DNA of 39,272 bases from Candidatus Thorarchaeota archaeon (GCA_003662765.1 QMYR01000003.1:1-39272), one strand, 5' to 3'; positions 10,201 through 18,290 are shown, counted from the stretch's first letter. Notes: generated from the sequence alone by a model not told the origin. Numbers and translations are program-made.

Positions 10201-11106
10201 GAAGACCTGCGCGCCCAAGTTGCAAACGTGGCCAAGAGCTACAAGGCTACGACTAATCGCCTAGAGGCACGCCATTCCGAGCTTCGTAACGAGATCTTTG
10301 AGGCTGTGAAAGAAGCGCTTGTTTCCGCGAATGTACGGGCCTCCAGAAGGTTTGAGTCCGCAGGAGTGTCTCTGAAGGCCCGATTGAGCAGCGACATCTA
10401 TGGCCTGGCTGAAACCATTCGCAACAAGCTGGCGGCCCAGAGTGAGTCACTCGATCTGTCAGCCGCCGCGGCAAGCAACGTTCTAAGTGAGAGGACATCT
10501 CAGTTGCGACGGACCCGGGATGAGGTCGTAGGGCAGCTCGAAGCACAGTTTGACAAGTCTCTCAGGGGATGGTCCCGGTCAGTGAAGAAGAACCTCAACG
10601 AGCTGAAGGCGTCGCTTGCAGGAACCGTGGAGATGCTGAGTGTGGCTTCGACAAAGTCGGTAGAAACTGTTGAGGCCATCAGGACTGCGAGCGGAGTCCT
10701 GACGGAGTCATCGGCGAAGACCACATGGTATCTGACTGGCGCAGAAGAAACCTGTGCTCACATGTTCGACATGGCGGGCCGTGCTGAGAAGTCCATTGTC
10801 ATCTCTGTGCCGAATCCGGAGTGCTTGAACCTCAGGAAATTGTCGAAGGTCAAGAAGCCGGTGCGCCGTGTTCTCATCTTGCCCCCAACAGAAGAAGCCG
10901 AGCAGAGCCCAAGGGTTCCCGATGGGTGGCGAGTCTGGACAGTCGATTCTCCACCCTATCTGGCCGTTCGAGACGACGAGGAGATCATAGTTGGCGGAAT
11001 GGCCGGAGAGGGCCTACCGTTTGCCGTTGTATCGCGGGATGAGTCCTACCTGCGACTATACCATGATATCGTGGGGCCGCGCCTAGTACGTAGTAGGAAT
11101 GTCTAG
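7210..11106 (+). CDS. Giant TrmB-like protein: N-terminal winged HTH, ~1,070-aa coiled coil, C-terminal TrmB/PLD-like domain
   Basis: ATG at 7210 inside ORF 7087..11106; LGLTPTESKVLLPIYVGGNMTLGAIALLSGLSKARAEKALRSLLDKGLIVRIEGVVPIYRALPP matches the TrmB wHTH pattern; C-terminus WYLTGAEETCAHMFDMAGRAEKSIVISVPNPECLNL...RVLILPP...VDSPPYLAVRDDEEIIVGG resembles the TrmB C-terminal domain. Confidence 0.8.
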   Translation: MSGSEAVEKAIPVLTKHLGLTPTESKVLLPIYVGGNMTLGAIALLSGLSKARAEKALRSLLDKGLIVRIEGVVPIYRALPPSLALADVLANVVEDMKAFSDRIQSSVDEGIAKAEDTVKKVTDERHVRMERLRNEFESYEAGVLDTVREQTEQMVRTTSEALAEFFSTVESTMNSLAAHLEDSIGDELSSFQRDLDEIQESLDSRLSALSTELDAAVSSEKASTMKTVEELTHHAESLIDEAHNAVKSTIADAESRLRAIVVDTAETLRRRGDSLSSEALEVLASASDELEATVEHLKAELSSTYVQARELVAGLMTRTKKINEEYAALVSGMIEDAIGVTSSMRGDIEDWKHEVTTLVESTSQTVTNHLNQISAIDASYLDGVENVLSSHMEQSSSLLSNEYAELRKLVSSVRDDFESLLSSGRSVVVDMLQAQNAEELERLKQAQEDLFSKLGSGTRKTQTALKKQVQETIESINSIFETEVNELSTLVKNMDSRLRSAFSSVISSLSTRNETVLSGAEKFVEDFEGTFGVQLTEILNRFSTQIAEQANATKELYESINARLDERLAESVSTIRSHAEGVETEIESAIADQVERIDRHAEGIRQEFHVHMEDITQQFISLVQGLEVAFNGLLTNQTMEARDLVRSNHVAFREAIRREIANLKEDSLRLQQEYASEIGARIDEVIESAAEARRALEELTSAKRAQVSQGLHETLDGIEKVLEGIENSLRDIERGSIRQMGETLVQLTREFESSMVGARETIAERLENAQEMVASSLRKSITNARNAAESFVTEETDHRQRFVADTSKKLDSVATEIGNEVSAKFDVYSTRLKERESESVRLRAQMRDEVISVMKQRRAQAVESLEGASAWVDSTMGNITASLETLAEKLNNDITVVQQGLAKASSNASETVLNKGTQSIAKIETSTLDLIKQVESMLSQHVTDLTESASAQIDRSRDSITSFREGIKELADSVSETTSMSVDEAQAEIHRLLGGRVEDLRAQVANVAKSYKATTNRLEARHSELRNEIFEAVKEALVSANVRASRRFESAGVSLKARLSSDIYGLAETIRNKLAAQSESLDLSAAAASNVLSERTSQLRRTRDEVVGQLEAQFDKSLRGWSRSVKKNLNELKASLAGTVEMLSVASTKSVETVEAIRTASGVLTESSAKTTWYLTGAEETCAHMFDMAGRAEKSIVISVPNPECLNLRKLSKVKKPVRRVLILPPTEEAEQSPRVPDGWRVWTVDSPPYLAVRDDEEIIVGGMAGEGLPFAVVSRDESYLRLYHDIVGPRLVRSRNV

Positions 11107-11570
11107 AGTTCTATTCGATACACCACGGCATCCTCGTTGTGGTAGTATCTTGCGAGGCGCCCCACCTCTATCATTCCGAGGTGAGAGTAGAGACCTCTTG
11201 CTGCGGTGTTGCTCTCCCTAGCCTCCAGTTCCACTTGGATGAGCCCGGCTCTCCTCATTGCCTCGAACGCGTGCTGAATCAACGTTCTCCCTATGCCTCG
11301 CCTCCTGTAGCCTTCCCTAACAGCGATGTTCAGTATTCGTCCAGTTCTGTGTCCTCTGTCAGTTTCCCACACGATATAGCCCAGTACCACGCCTTGGTGC
11401 ACCGCCACATTCGCATACGTAGTTCTCTCTTCATCCAGTGGAACTACGCCACGCCACGCAGCATAGAGCCTGAAGATTCCTATGCTCCACGGCTCGGCGA
11501 AAGACGTCTTTTCGATCTCGTAGACCGAGACCACATCCTCCCGCCGAATTGGGCGTATCTCAGTCTGCAT
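11103..11570 (-). CDS. GNAT N-acetyltransferase (RimI-like)
   Basis: 155-aa ORF; RRGIGRTLIQHAFEAMRRAGLIQVELEARESNTAARGLYSHLGMIEVGRLARYYHNEDAVVYRIEL is a canonical GNAT/RimI pattern. Confidence 0.9.
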   Translation of the reverse strand: MQTEIRPIRREDVVSVYEIEKTSFAEPWSIGIFRLYAAWRGVVPLDEERTTYANVAVHQGVVLGYIVWETDRGHRTGRILNIAVREGYRRRGIGRTLIQHAFEAMRRAGLIQVELEARESNTAARGLYSHLGMIEVGRLARYYHNEDAVVYRIEL

Positions 11571-11638
11571 TGTGCCGACTATTGTGTTAGGCCTACTTCA
11601 GTTCATTGGTGATTGGCCATGACCTTCCTTCGACTGGC

Positions 11639-12019
11639 TTACATTTGGAACGAGTCGTCAACGTGATCTCCATGGATTTCAAGTCCGCAGTATGCGCAGA
11701 AACGGGCATCGGGTGGGAGTGGCTGGCCGCACACCGGGCAGGTGGTGAAAGATGTGGACAATACGGCGTGCTTGGCAATGGCTCTCGGTATCATGAACAT
11801 TGCTACCAATACCGTGATGAACAATACAATTGCCCACAGAGCAAAGAGCGGTGGCACATCCGATCCTATGATGACGAAAGGAAATATGAATACGAATGAT
11901 TGTGTTTCTCCGACTTGGGCAAGTGCCAGCAAGGTCAGGCCCACGGTGATAAGTACAGTCCCAAACATGAGAAGCACACACGACATGTCAGCATGTGCCT
12001 GTCCCTGAGATGCCATCAC
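11639..12019 (-). CDS. Membrane protein with C-terminal zinc ribbon
   Basis: 126-aa ORF; three hydrophobic segments, then CPVCGQPLPPDARFCAYCG (CX2C...CX2C). Confidence 0.75.
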   Translation of the reverse strand: MMASQGQAHADMSCVLLMFGTVLITVGLTLLALAQVGETQSFVFIFPFVIIGSDVPPLFALWAIVLFITVLVAMFMIPRAIAKHAVLSTSFTTCPVCGQPLPPDARFCAYCGLEIHGDHVDDSFQM

Positions 12020-12022
12020 TCA

Positions 12023-12370
12023 TCACATCATACCACGTTGTTTCATCTGCTCTACGATACTGCGGTACCTCTCATTGTTGCTAATCATCTCATTGACTGC
12101 CTGTTCCTGACTGTGCGTACCTGGTACTACTCTAACTCGTATCGTGTAGTCGGGGTACAACTCCTCAAGTCGATGTCTGATGAGGATGCCAATCAGTCCA
12201 CCCATTGGGCAATACGGCGCTGTTGGTTTGAACAGCACCGTGATGAGTCCATCATCGACTCGGATATACTCCTGCTTAACTATCCCAACTCGGGGGTCAG
12301 TGATTGACACAGGAATCTCTGGATCCTTGACGGGTTTGAGAGCCTCAAACACTTCCTCGACCGTTGTCAC
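12023..12370 (-). CDS. MIP18/DUF59-family protein (Fe-S cluster assembly type)
   Basis: VFEALKPVKDPEIPVSITDPRVGIVKQEYIRVDDGLITVLFKPTAPYCPMGGLI; GTG start at 12370 chosen because TTATTAAG box lies ~27-35 nt upstream. Confidence 0.8.
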   Translation of the reverse strand: MTTVEEVFEALKPVKDPEIPVSITDPRVGIVKQEYIRVDDGLITVLFKPTAPYCPMGGLIGILIRHRLEELYPDYTIRVRVVPGTHSQEQAVNEMISNNERYRSIVEQMKQRGMM

Positions 12371-12531
12371 ATCAATCCCTTGGAACCCGTCTGGTAAAGG
12401 TCTTAATAATCTATGGCTGTTGTTTCTTGAATCTCTTGTCTTGCGCAACACAGCCACGCAAGAAATATCTTGTAGTTGACCGATGCACAGTCATTCGAAC
12501 AGAGTGCCCATAGTTGACGGGGGATTGTGTT

Positions 12532-12972
12532 ATGTCTTCGGAGAGAAAATCGCGATGGCTCTTCAAAATCACAATTGTCGGGCCTGACGACATGTTGCTG
12601 CGGGAAGTGATGGACGCCATCAATAGCAACACGGTTGCTGTAGATGGGATACGGATAGGCTCGAGAGATCTTGAGGCGGGCAGCTCTGAGGTGCGCGCAG
12701 TGATGATGTCACCCACCAAGCGTGCTATGGACATATTGTTCTCATTCAGCTATCGCGGCGCGTCGGCAGTAATCATAGTTCTTAGAAGACCTGACCCCGA
12801 GATTGAAACAAAGTATCGAAACGAGATTCGCGAGAATATCGGGTCCGGATGCCCGACCAGAGTGTTTTACGTAGGCGACGAGCTAAACGAAGAGAAGCGC
12901 AAAGAACTGGCGGGTCTGTTTACGAGTCTGATTGAAGAGATGATTGAGGCGCGAGAGACATCAGACAAATGA
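12532..12972 (+). CDS. Ras/Rab-like fold protein lacking a canonical P-loop (candidate pseudo-GTPase)
   Basis: 146-aa reading from ATG 12532; FKITIVGPDDMLLREVMDAI in the beta1/P-loop position (no GxxxxGK[ST]), FSYRGASAVIIVLRRPDPEIETKYRNEI resembling the Ras beta4/alpha3 region, FYVGDELN in place of NKxD. Confidence 0.55.
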   Translation: MSSERKSRWLFKITIVGPDDMLLREVMDAINSNTVAVDGIRIGSRDLEAGSSEVRAVMMSPTKRAMDILFSFSYRGASAVIIVLRRPDPEIETKYRNEIRENIGSGCPTRVFYVGDELNEEKRKELAGLFTSLIEEMIEARETSDK

Positions 12973-13052
12973 GAGATACTCTCAGCGCCACTCGATGGCC
13001 ATCGGCACAAGCCTTTTCTCCACAGTATGGTGAACTCGTGTAGGTGTTCCTA

Positions 13053-14435
13053 GTGACCTCCGAACAGGACGAGAAGTATTGGTTGGGAGTACGCGACGCT
13101 CTGAGAATGGTTGACAGCTTCATAGAGTGGGCGAAGAGAAACCCGGACAGGGCAAAGCCCCTTGACCAGTTCATCAATGATGCACTCATCGCCGCAGCTA
13201 GGCGATGCCAGTCGTGTCTCAGTCATGCCTTGGGTATTTCGTTTGCAGCTACTGAATCAGATGAGAAGAAGAGGTTAGAAACCGAGAGGCCCCATGTCGA
13301 CTTCTTTGAGCCCACAGAAACTATGGTTGAGAGATCTCCCTTAGCGCGGACACTCCGCGACCCTGACGACCTGTATATGGAACGCACTCCACCTGCGACC
13401 GAGGGGAGTGAGTTCGGCACCCCTCCAGCTCCGCCCGTTGCAACGCGTGAGGAGGGCCCACAGGAGGTCACATCGTCACTCGAGGAGAGCGCACCCTCTC
13501 CTGCTGAATTCCACGAGGCTGTTCAGCCATCTGGCGAGCCGTCCTCCCCCCTCGATTCGCTCGAACCAACAGGATCTCTGTCAGAGGAGGATGTGACATC
13601 AACAGGACCACCTCGAGACTTCGAATCTGAGTTTCACTTGGAAGAACCCGAGCCGCTCTCTGTTGAACCGGAAACCCCTCCTGACACATCCGACAGCACT
13701 GTGACTTTTGAACGCGTATCGTCCGACTCCCTCGGCAAGACGGCAGAAACCGAGCCAGCACCATCGTCCGGGCAGACCTTCGCGTCGCCGCAATCCCGGG
13801 AGGAGCAACCCCCCGTGACGGACAGTGCGACTGAGAGGCCCCCGCTTGCTGCGGAAATGGATGCACTTGCCGAGCTGGAACGTGTGCTGGACGAACACGG
13901 ATTCGGCATGCCATCTGACACCGACGGAACCTTCGAACCAAGTTTGGAGTCTGGGCCATCCGCAAGCGAGGAGATATCTGACCAAGAATCGAGACCACAC
14001 GGGCCATCGGAGTCTTCTGAACCACTGCTTGAGAGTCAGCCATCCGACATGACGGAGGAGACGCAAGAGTCCACACCCTCTGAGCCGCTGGTCACTCCGC
14101 CACCCACGGAAGAGTCACCGCCTCCTGAGCCTGAGGAGGTGCCGTTGGTCACCCCCCCACCTCTGGAGCACCAGGCTGAGACCACCACCGAAACGGAAAC
14201 AACCCCGGCCACCCGGCACAGCGAGGTACGGAGTCTGTGGAGCCCCTACGATGAGCCATCTGCACCAGAGTCCTCGGTCGAGCCTTCGACGGAGCGGGAA
14301 GAAACTCCCTCTGACACCGGACGACCTGACGACGAGCGTATGTCGGTCCCACCGCCTCCTCCTCCTCCGCCCGATACTGACGAAACTGAAGAGGAGCGAC
14401 AGAAACGCACACGGCGTCTGTTCTTCGGCGCATAA
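13053..14435 (+). CDS. Small N-terminal helical domain followed by long acidic Pro/Ser/Thr/Glu-rich disordered region and basic C-terminal tag
   Basis: ORF with N-terminal EKYWLGVRDALRMVDSFIEWAKRNPDRAKPLDQFINDALIAAARRCQSCLSHALGI, ~350 aa low-complexity PEST-like sequence, C-terminus ERQKRTRRLFFGA; GTG start at 13044 or 13053. Confidence 0.7.
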   Translation: MTSEQDEKYWLGVRDALRMVDSFIEWAKRNPDRAKPLDQFINDALIAAARRCQSCLSHALGISFAATESDEKKRLETERPHVDFFEPTETMVERSPLARTLRDPDDLYMERTPPATEGSEFGTPPAPPVATREEGPQEVTSSLEESAPSPAEFHEAVQPSGEPSSPLDSLEPTGSLSEEDVTSTGPPRDFESEFHLEEPEPLSVEPETPPDTSDSTVTFERVSSDSLGKTAETEPAPSSGQTFASPQSREEQPPVTDSATERPPLAAEMDALAELERVLDEHGFGMPSDTDGTFEPSLESGPSASEEISDQESRPHGPSESSEPLLESQPSDMTEETQESTPSEPLVTPPPTEESPPPEPEEVPLVTPPPLEHQAETTTETETTPATRHSEVRSLWSPYDEPSAPESSVEPSTEREETPSDTGRPDDERMSVPPPPPPPPDTDETEEERQKRTRRLFFGA

Positions 14436-14510
14436 GTCAGTCAAGCACGTAGCCTGGTCAGATGCAGATTGATGGCATCCCACAGATAGATGGAGCGTGG
14501 ATAGTATCTA

Positions 14511-15365
14511 ATGGACTATACGTCAGAAGTGGCAGTCGGACTGGCACGGAATCCGCGCGAGGCGCTGGCAAAGGCTCTCAAGAAGCTCAGCTCCCCTCTG
14601 CCTCTCTCGGGCACCGTGAAACACATCGTCATTAAACCGTCAATCTATGACCCGGCCTCCCTTGGGAACACTACTTGGGAGCTGACGAAGGCGCTCGTGC
14701 GGACGTTCAGGAGCGCGGCAGATGTCTTGGTCGTCGAGAGTGACAACCCTGTCCGCACAGCTGAGGAGGCGTTTCAGCGTCTCGGGTATCCGGAGCATCT
14801 TGAAGATCTGCAGGTTCAGCTGGTCAACCTGAGCGCTCTTCCAAGGAAGACCATTTCTGCCCCCGGCCATGCGTTCAGCGAGTACAGTCTACCAGCCATC
14901 CTGTTCGATGACGCTATCCTGATTAACGCCCCGACGCTCAAGCCCGATCCTCGTGTGGTTGTGGGCGGTGCCGTGAAGAATCTCTTCGGTCTACTGCCTG
15001 AAGCAAACAAGACCGTATACCACGAACGCCTCACAGATGTTCTCCTTGACCTTCTCTCAATAGTTCGACCACACCTGACAGTCATGGATCTGACCGATGT
15101 AGTCGTGGATGCACAGGGTCGTATGGTTGCGCATCGCGTCGGTGGCCTGCTTGTGAGCACAGACCCCGTGGCTGTAGACTCGATAGCTGCTGCCCTTCTG
15201 GACATTGATCCCCTCAATATTGATCTATTCAGGCGTGCTCACAATCTCGGCTTGGGCGAAGCCCTACCGGACAGAATCAGAATTGTTGGGACCGAGCATC
15301 AGCGTCATAGAATTCAGTCCGGAATGGCCACAGTAGCGGCCGAGTTCCACTTGGGACTCGACTGA
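14511..15365 (+). CDS. DUF362 domain protein
   Basis: 284-aa ORF; VIKPSIYDP..., DDAILINAPTLKPDPRVVVGGAVKNLFGLLPEANKTVYHE, DLTDVVVDAQGRMVAHRVGGLLVSTDPVAVDSIAAALL. Confidence 0.85.
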   Translation: MDYTSEVAVGLARNPREALAKALKKLSSPLPLSGTVKHIVIKPSIYDPASLGNTTWELTKALVRTFRSAADVLVVESDNPVRTAEEAFQRLGYPEHLEDLQVQLVNLSALPRKTISAPGHAFSEYSLPAILFDDAILINAPTLKPDPRVVVGGAVKNLFGLLPEANKTVYHERLTDVLLDLLSIVRPHLTVMDLTDVVVDAQGRMVAHRVGGLLVSTDPVAVDSIAAALLDIDPLNIDLFRRAHNLGLGEALPDRIRIVGTEHQRHRIQSGMATVAAEFHLGLD

Positions 15366-15422
15366 ATTCACCTCTTCCTATGAGGCGCAACGTATAGACA
15401 TGTTCTGCTACACAATCAAAAG

Positions 15423-15431
15423 TAATATAAT
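15423..15431 (+). promoter_or_regulatory. TATA-like box upstream of aminotransferase
   Basis: caaaagtaatataatg; ~70 nt before ATG 15501. Confidence 0.4.
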
Positions 15432-15500
15432 GTGTCGCGTTCGGGCCGGTGTGCTGGCGAGCGTGTCCTAGACGAGACCAGCGTGCGCGGTGACCGTCAT

Positions 15501-16715
15501 ATGGACTGGACTTCACTCCACATGCAACGCATCCCTGCGTCGGGTACGTTGAGAATGTTTGACATTGCGGCCAAACTCGAGGCTCAAGGCCGAAAGGTCT
15601 ACCACTTCGAGGTTGGGCAACCTGACTTTCCTACTCCTCAGAATATCGTCAATGCGGCAATCGAGGCCCTCAAGCAGGGTTTTACCCGCTATGTTCCGGC
15701 CCGCGGTATTCCACCGTTATTGGAGGCTATCGCTGACAGGTACAGGAAAAAGGGGATTGAGATAGACCCAGCCACCAATGTCATTGTCACACCGGGAGCG
15801 AAGATGGCACTGTTCATGGGCGCTCTTGCTGTAATTGATATTGGTGACGATGTGATGATGTTATCCCCATCTTGGCCAAGCTATCGCGTCATGATAAGGA
15901 ATGCTGGTGGCTCACCGATTGATGTCCCAACTGGTCCAGACTTCACACTCGACGAAGAAGTCCTAAAACAGAGTGTCACGAGCGACACGCGATGCATAAT
16001 CATTAACAGTCCGAACAATCCGTCTGGCGGAGTTCTCACCAAGGATGACCTCAAGCTGATCTATGATCTCGCATGCGATTACGACTTTGTCATCTTCAGC
16101 GACGAGATTTACGAGACCTTGGTCTACGACGGATTCAAGCAGACATCGATGCTTGAGGTCGACCCTGAGATGGAGCGAACCCTAGTGATCAACGGGTTCT
16201 CTAAGGCCTATGCCATGACTGGGTGGCGACTGGGTTATGCAATCGGCAACGAAGAGACCGTCGACAATATGGTTCGAATTCAGCAGAACACAACCTCTTG
16301 TGCAACGTCATTTGTTCAAGTCGCTGGCGTGGAGGCCCTGACAGGCGATCAGAGCTCAATTGAGCGCATGCGACGAGAGTACGAGCGGCGCAGGAACATA
16401 ATGCGAAACATGTTCTGTTCGATGGACGACGTTTCATGCAGTACGCCTAAAGGTGCCTTCTATGTGTTCCCCGACTTCTCCGCATACGGCATGCGCAGTA
16501 CTGAGTTGGCCGAACAGATCCTAAAGGACACGGGGGTTGTCTGCACACCAGGAGTTGTCTTCGGACGGGACTATGACACCCATCTACGTTTCACATACGC
16601 TGCTGCCACGGATGTGATTGAGGAGGGTCTCGCAGTGCTGGGTGATTATCTTGCGTCATTCCCTAGGAGCAAGGCCGGCCATGCCAAGCGACTACCGCCT
16701 ACGCCCGCGAGATGA
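15501..16715 (+). CDS. PLP-dependent aminotransferase, class I/II
   Basis: ATG 15501 in ORF 15432..16715; VGQPDFPTPQNIVNAAIEAL, NSPNNPSGGVL, SDEIYETLVYDG, NGFSKAYAMTGWRLGYAIG (catalytic Lys). Confidence 0.95.
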   Translation: MDWTSLHMQRIPASGTLRMFDIAAKLEAQGRKVYHFEVGQPDFPTPQNIVNAAIEALKQGFTRYVPARGIPPLLEAIADRYRKKGIEIDPATNVIVTPGAKMALFMGALAVIDIGDDVMMLSPSWPSYRVMIRNAGGSPIDVPTGPDFTLDEEVLKQSVTSDTRCIIINSPNNPSGGVLTKDDLKLIYDLACDYDFVIFSDEIYETLVYDGFKQTSMLEVDPEMERTLVINGFSKAYAMTGWRLGYAIGNEETVDNMVRIQQNTTSCATSFVQVAGVEALTGDQSSIERMRREYERRRNIMRNMFCSMDDVSCSTPKGAFYVFPDFSAYGMRSTELAEQILKDTGVVCTPGVVFGRDYDTHLRFTYAAATDVIEEGLAVLGDYLASFPRSKAGHAKRLPPTPAR

Positions 16716-17283
16716 TGGCGCGGGAATTAGGTTCCAATGCATGAAGTGTGGGACTTGCTGTTCTGAGAGGTCGCTTATTGTCACACTTACTGGTCATGAC
16801 ATTGTTCGTCTGTCGAAAGGGCTAGGACTGACTGCCCGCCAACTGTTGCGGGCCCTAGACTTCTATCTTCTCTCGGATGACGAGAGCCCGCCGGAAGGCC
16901 TAAGGCGCTTTCCCGCCGTGCGGACTGATCGTGGGATGGTCTACATTGCGCTCAAGAAATCCAATGATGGCCGTTGCGTATTCTTGGACAACGACCTATG
17001 CATGATACACCCGATTCGTCCCGGTGCGTGCGCCGCCTTTCCGTTCGTGTTCACACGGGATGGAACAAATATCCGTTGGGGCCTAAGTGCAATGCGCGAC
17101 ATCTGTCCCGGCATTGGAGAGGGGAACGAAGTTTCAGAGGCGGAACTGTTGCAGCTTGCGGGACCTGTTCTGGAAGAACTGGATGAGTATCACAAGTTTG
17201 CAGAGGCCTGGAACAGACAGTGGTCAGGAGAGGGTGTCATCGATCTTATTGCGGCCATGCTCCAAGATTCACGATTCCGGTAG
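16681..17283 (+). CDS. YkgJ-family cysteine cluster protein
   Basis: FQCMKCGTCCSERSLIVTLTGHDIVRLSKGLGLTARQLL...DGRCVFLDNDLCMIHPIRPGACAAFPF; the first motif Cys precedes the internal ATG, so the start must be upstream and overlap the aminotransferase 3' end. Confidence 0.85.
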   Translation: MPSDYRLRPRDDGAGIRFQCMKCGTCCSERSLIVTLTGHDIVRLSKGLGLTARQLLRALDFYLLSDDESPPEGLRRFPAVRTDRGMVYIALKKSNDGRCVFLDNDLCMIHPIRPGACAAFPFVFTRDGTNIRWGLSAMRDICPGIGEGNEVSEAELLQLAGPVLEELDEYHKFAEAWNRQWSGEGVIDLIAAMLQDSRFR

Positions 17284-17322
17284 GTGTATGGTTTAAGTGG
17301 GCTCCAGCACCGGGATTCAACC

Positions 17323-18276
17323 ATGGAACGAGTACTCGTCACTGGTGGTGCCGGCTTCATCGGCAGTCACCTCGTTGACGCCTTGGTCGAGGACCATGAG
17401 GTCGTCGTACTTGATGATCTCTCTGGCGGTCGAATCGAGAACATTGAGGCCCATATGACAAGAAGCAATTTCACGTTCGTTCAGGGTTCCATCACGTCTG
17501 AGGAGGACATCGCGAAGGCTCTTGATGGAGTGTCAACCGTCTTTCATTTCGCAGCGCAACCGGATGTGCGTCTCTCGGTGATGAAACCCCTCTGGGACTT
17601 CACGATAAACGTCCACGGCAGCATGCTACTTCTTGACAACATGCGAAGACGTGATATACGTCGGATGGTGTTCGCATCTTCAGGCGGCACGGTCTATGGG
17701 GACGCCGACGTATTTCCGACTCCCGAGTCAATACCATTCCGACCTATCAGCAACTATGGCGCCGCCAAGGGCGCTTTTGAGATGTATCTGTCGTCATACG
17801 CTGAACTCTACGGAATCAACTCGGTGAGCATGCGTTTCGCGAACATCATTGGTCCTCGCTCCACGCATGGTGTGATATATGATTTCTATATGAAGTTGAA
17901 GCGCGATCCTACAAGACTTGAGGTTCTAGGTGACGGGAGTCAGGAGAAGGCATACGTGTACGTGAGCGATGCTGTCGATGCGGCCGTCATGCTAGCAGAG
18001 AAGATGTGGCCAGGGTATCAGCCAGTGAATGTTGGTTCAGGCCAGAGGCTGAAGGTTTCACAGATTGCAGAGATTGTGCGGAGCGAGCTCGGAGTTCCAG
18101 ATGCGAGAATAGAATATACGGGAACCAGACGCGGATGGGCTGGAGATGTTATAGTTACTGATATTGATGTCAGCCGCCTGCGTTCGTTCGGATGGTTTCC
18201 GAAGGTGGACATCGAGGACGGCGTGCGCCTGTATATACGTTGGCTGGTAGAAACATTCGGGCCAGTAGGTGTCTGA
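17323..18276 (+). CDS. NAD-dependent nucleotide-sugar epimerase/dehydratase (extended SDR)
   Basis: MERVLVTGGAGFIGSHLVDAL (Rossmann), ASSGGTVYG, YGAAK (YxxxK), RFANIIGPR, VYVSDAVDA. Confidence 0.95.
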   Translation: MERVLVTGGAGFIGSHLVDALVEDHEVVVLDDLSGGRIENIEAHMTRSNFTFVQGSITSEEDIAKALDGVSTVFHFAAQPDVRLSVMKPLWDFTINVHGSMLLLDNMRRRDIRRMVFASSGGTVYGDADVFPTPESIPFRPISNYGAAKGAFEMYLSSYAELYGINSVSMRFANIIGPRSTHGVIYDFYMKLKRDPTRLEVLGDGSQEKAYVYVSDAVDAAVMLAEKMWPGYQPVNVGSGQRLKVSQIAEIVRSELGVPDARIEYTGTRRGWAGDVIVTDIDVSRLRSFGWFPKVDIEDGVRLYIRWLVETFGPVGV

Positions 18277-18290
18277 CACCCTCCATGAGC

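Noticed and set aside
7500-10720. Tandem DNA repeat or phage tail tape-measure protein for the long coiled coil
   Set aside because: No exact DNA-level repeats seen, no phage genes nearby, and TrmB-like domains at both ends argue for a cellular protein
11139-11612. 157-aa plus-strand ORF
   Set aside because: Antisense to the RimI-like acetyltransferase, which has clear GNAT motifs
13468-14076. 202-aa minus-strand ORF (and 13599-14066, 13634-13921)
   Set aside because: Shadow of the low-complexity Pro/Glu/Ser tail on the plus strand; composition is a mirror of that repeat-like sequence
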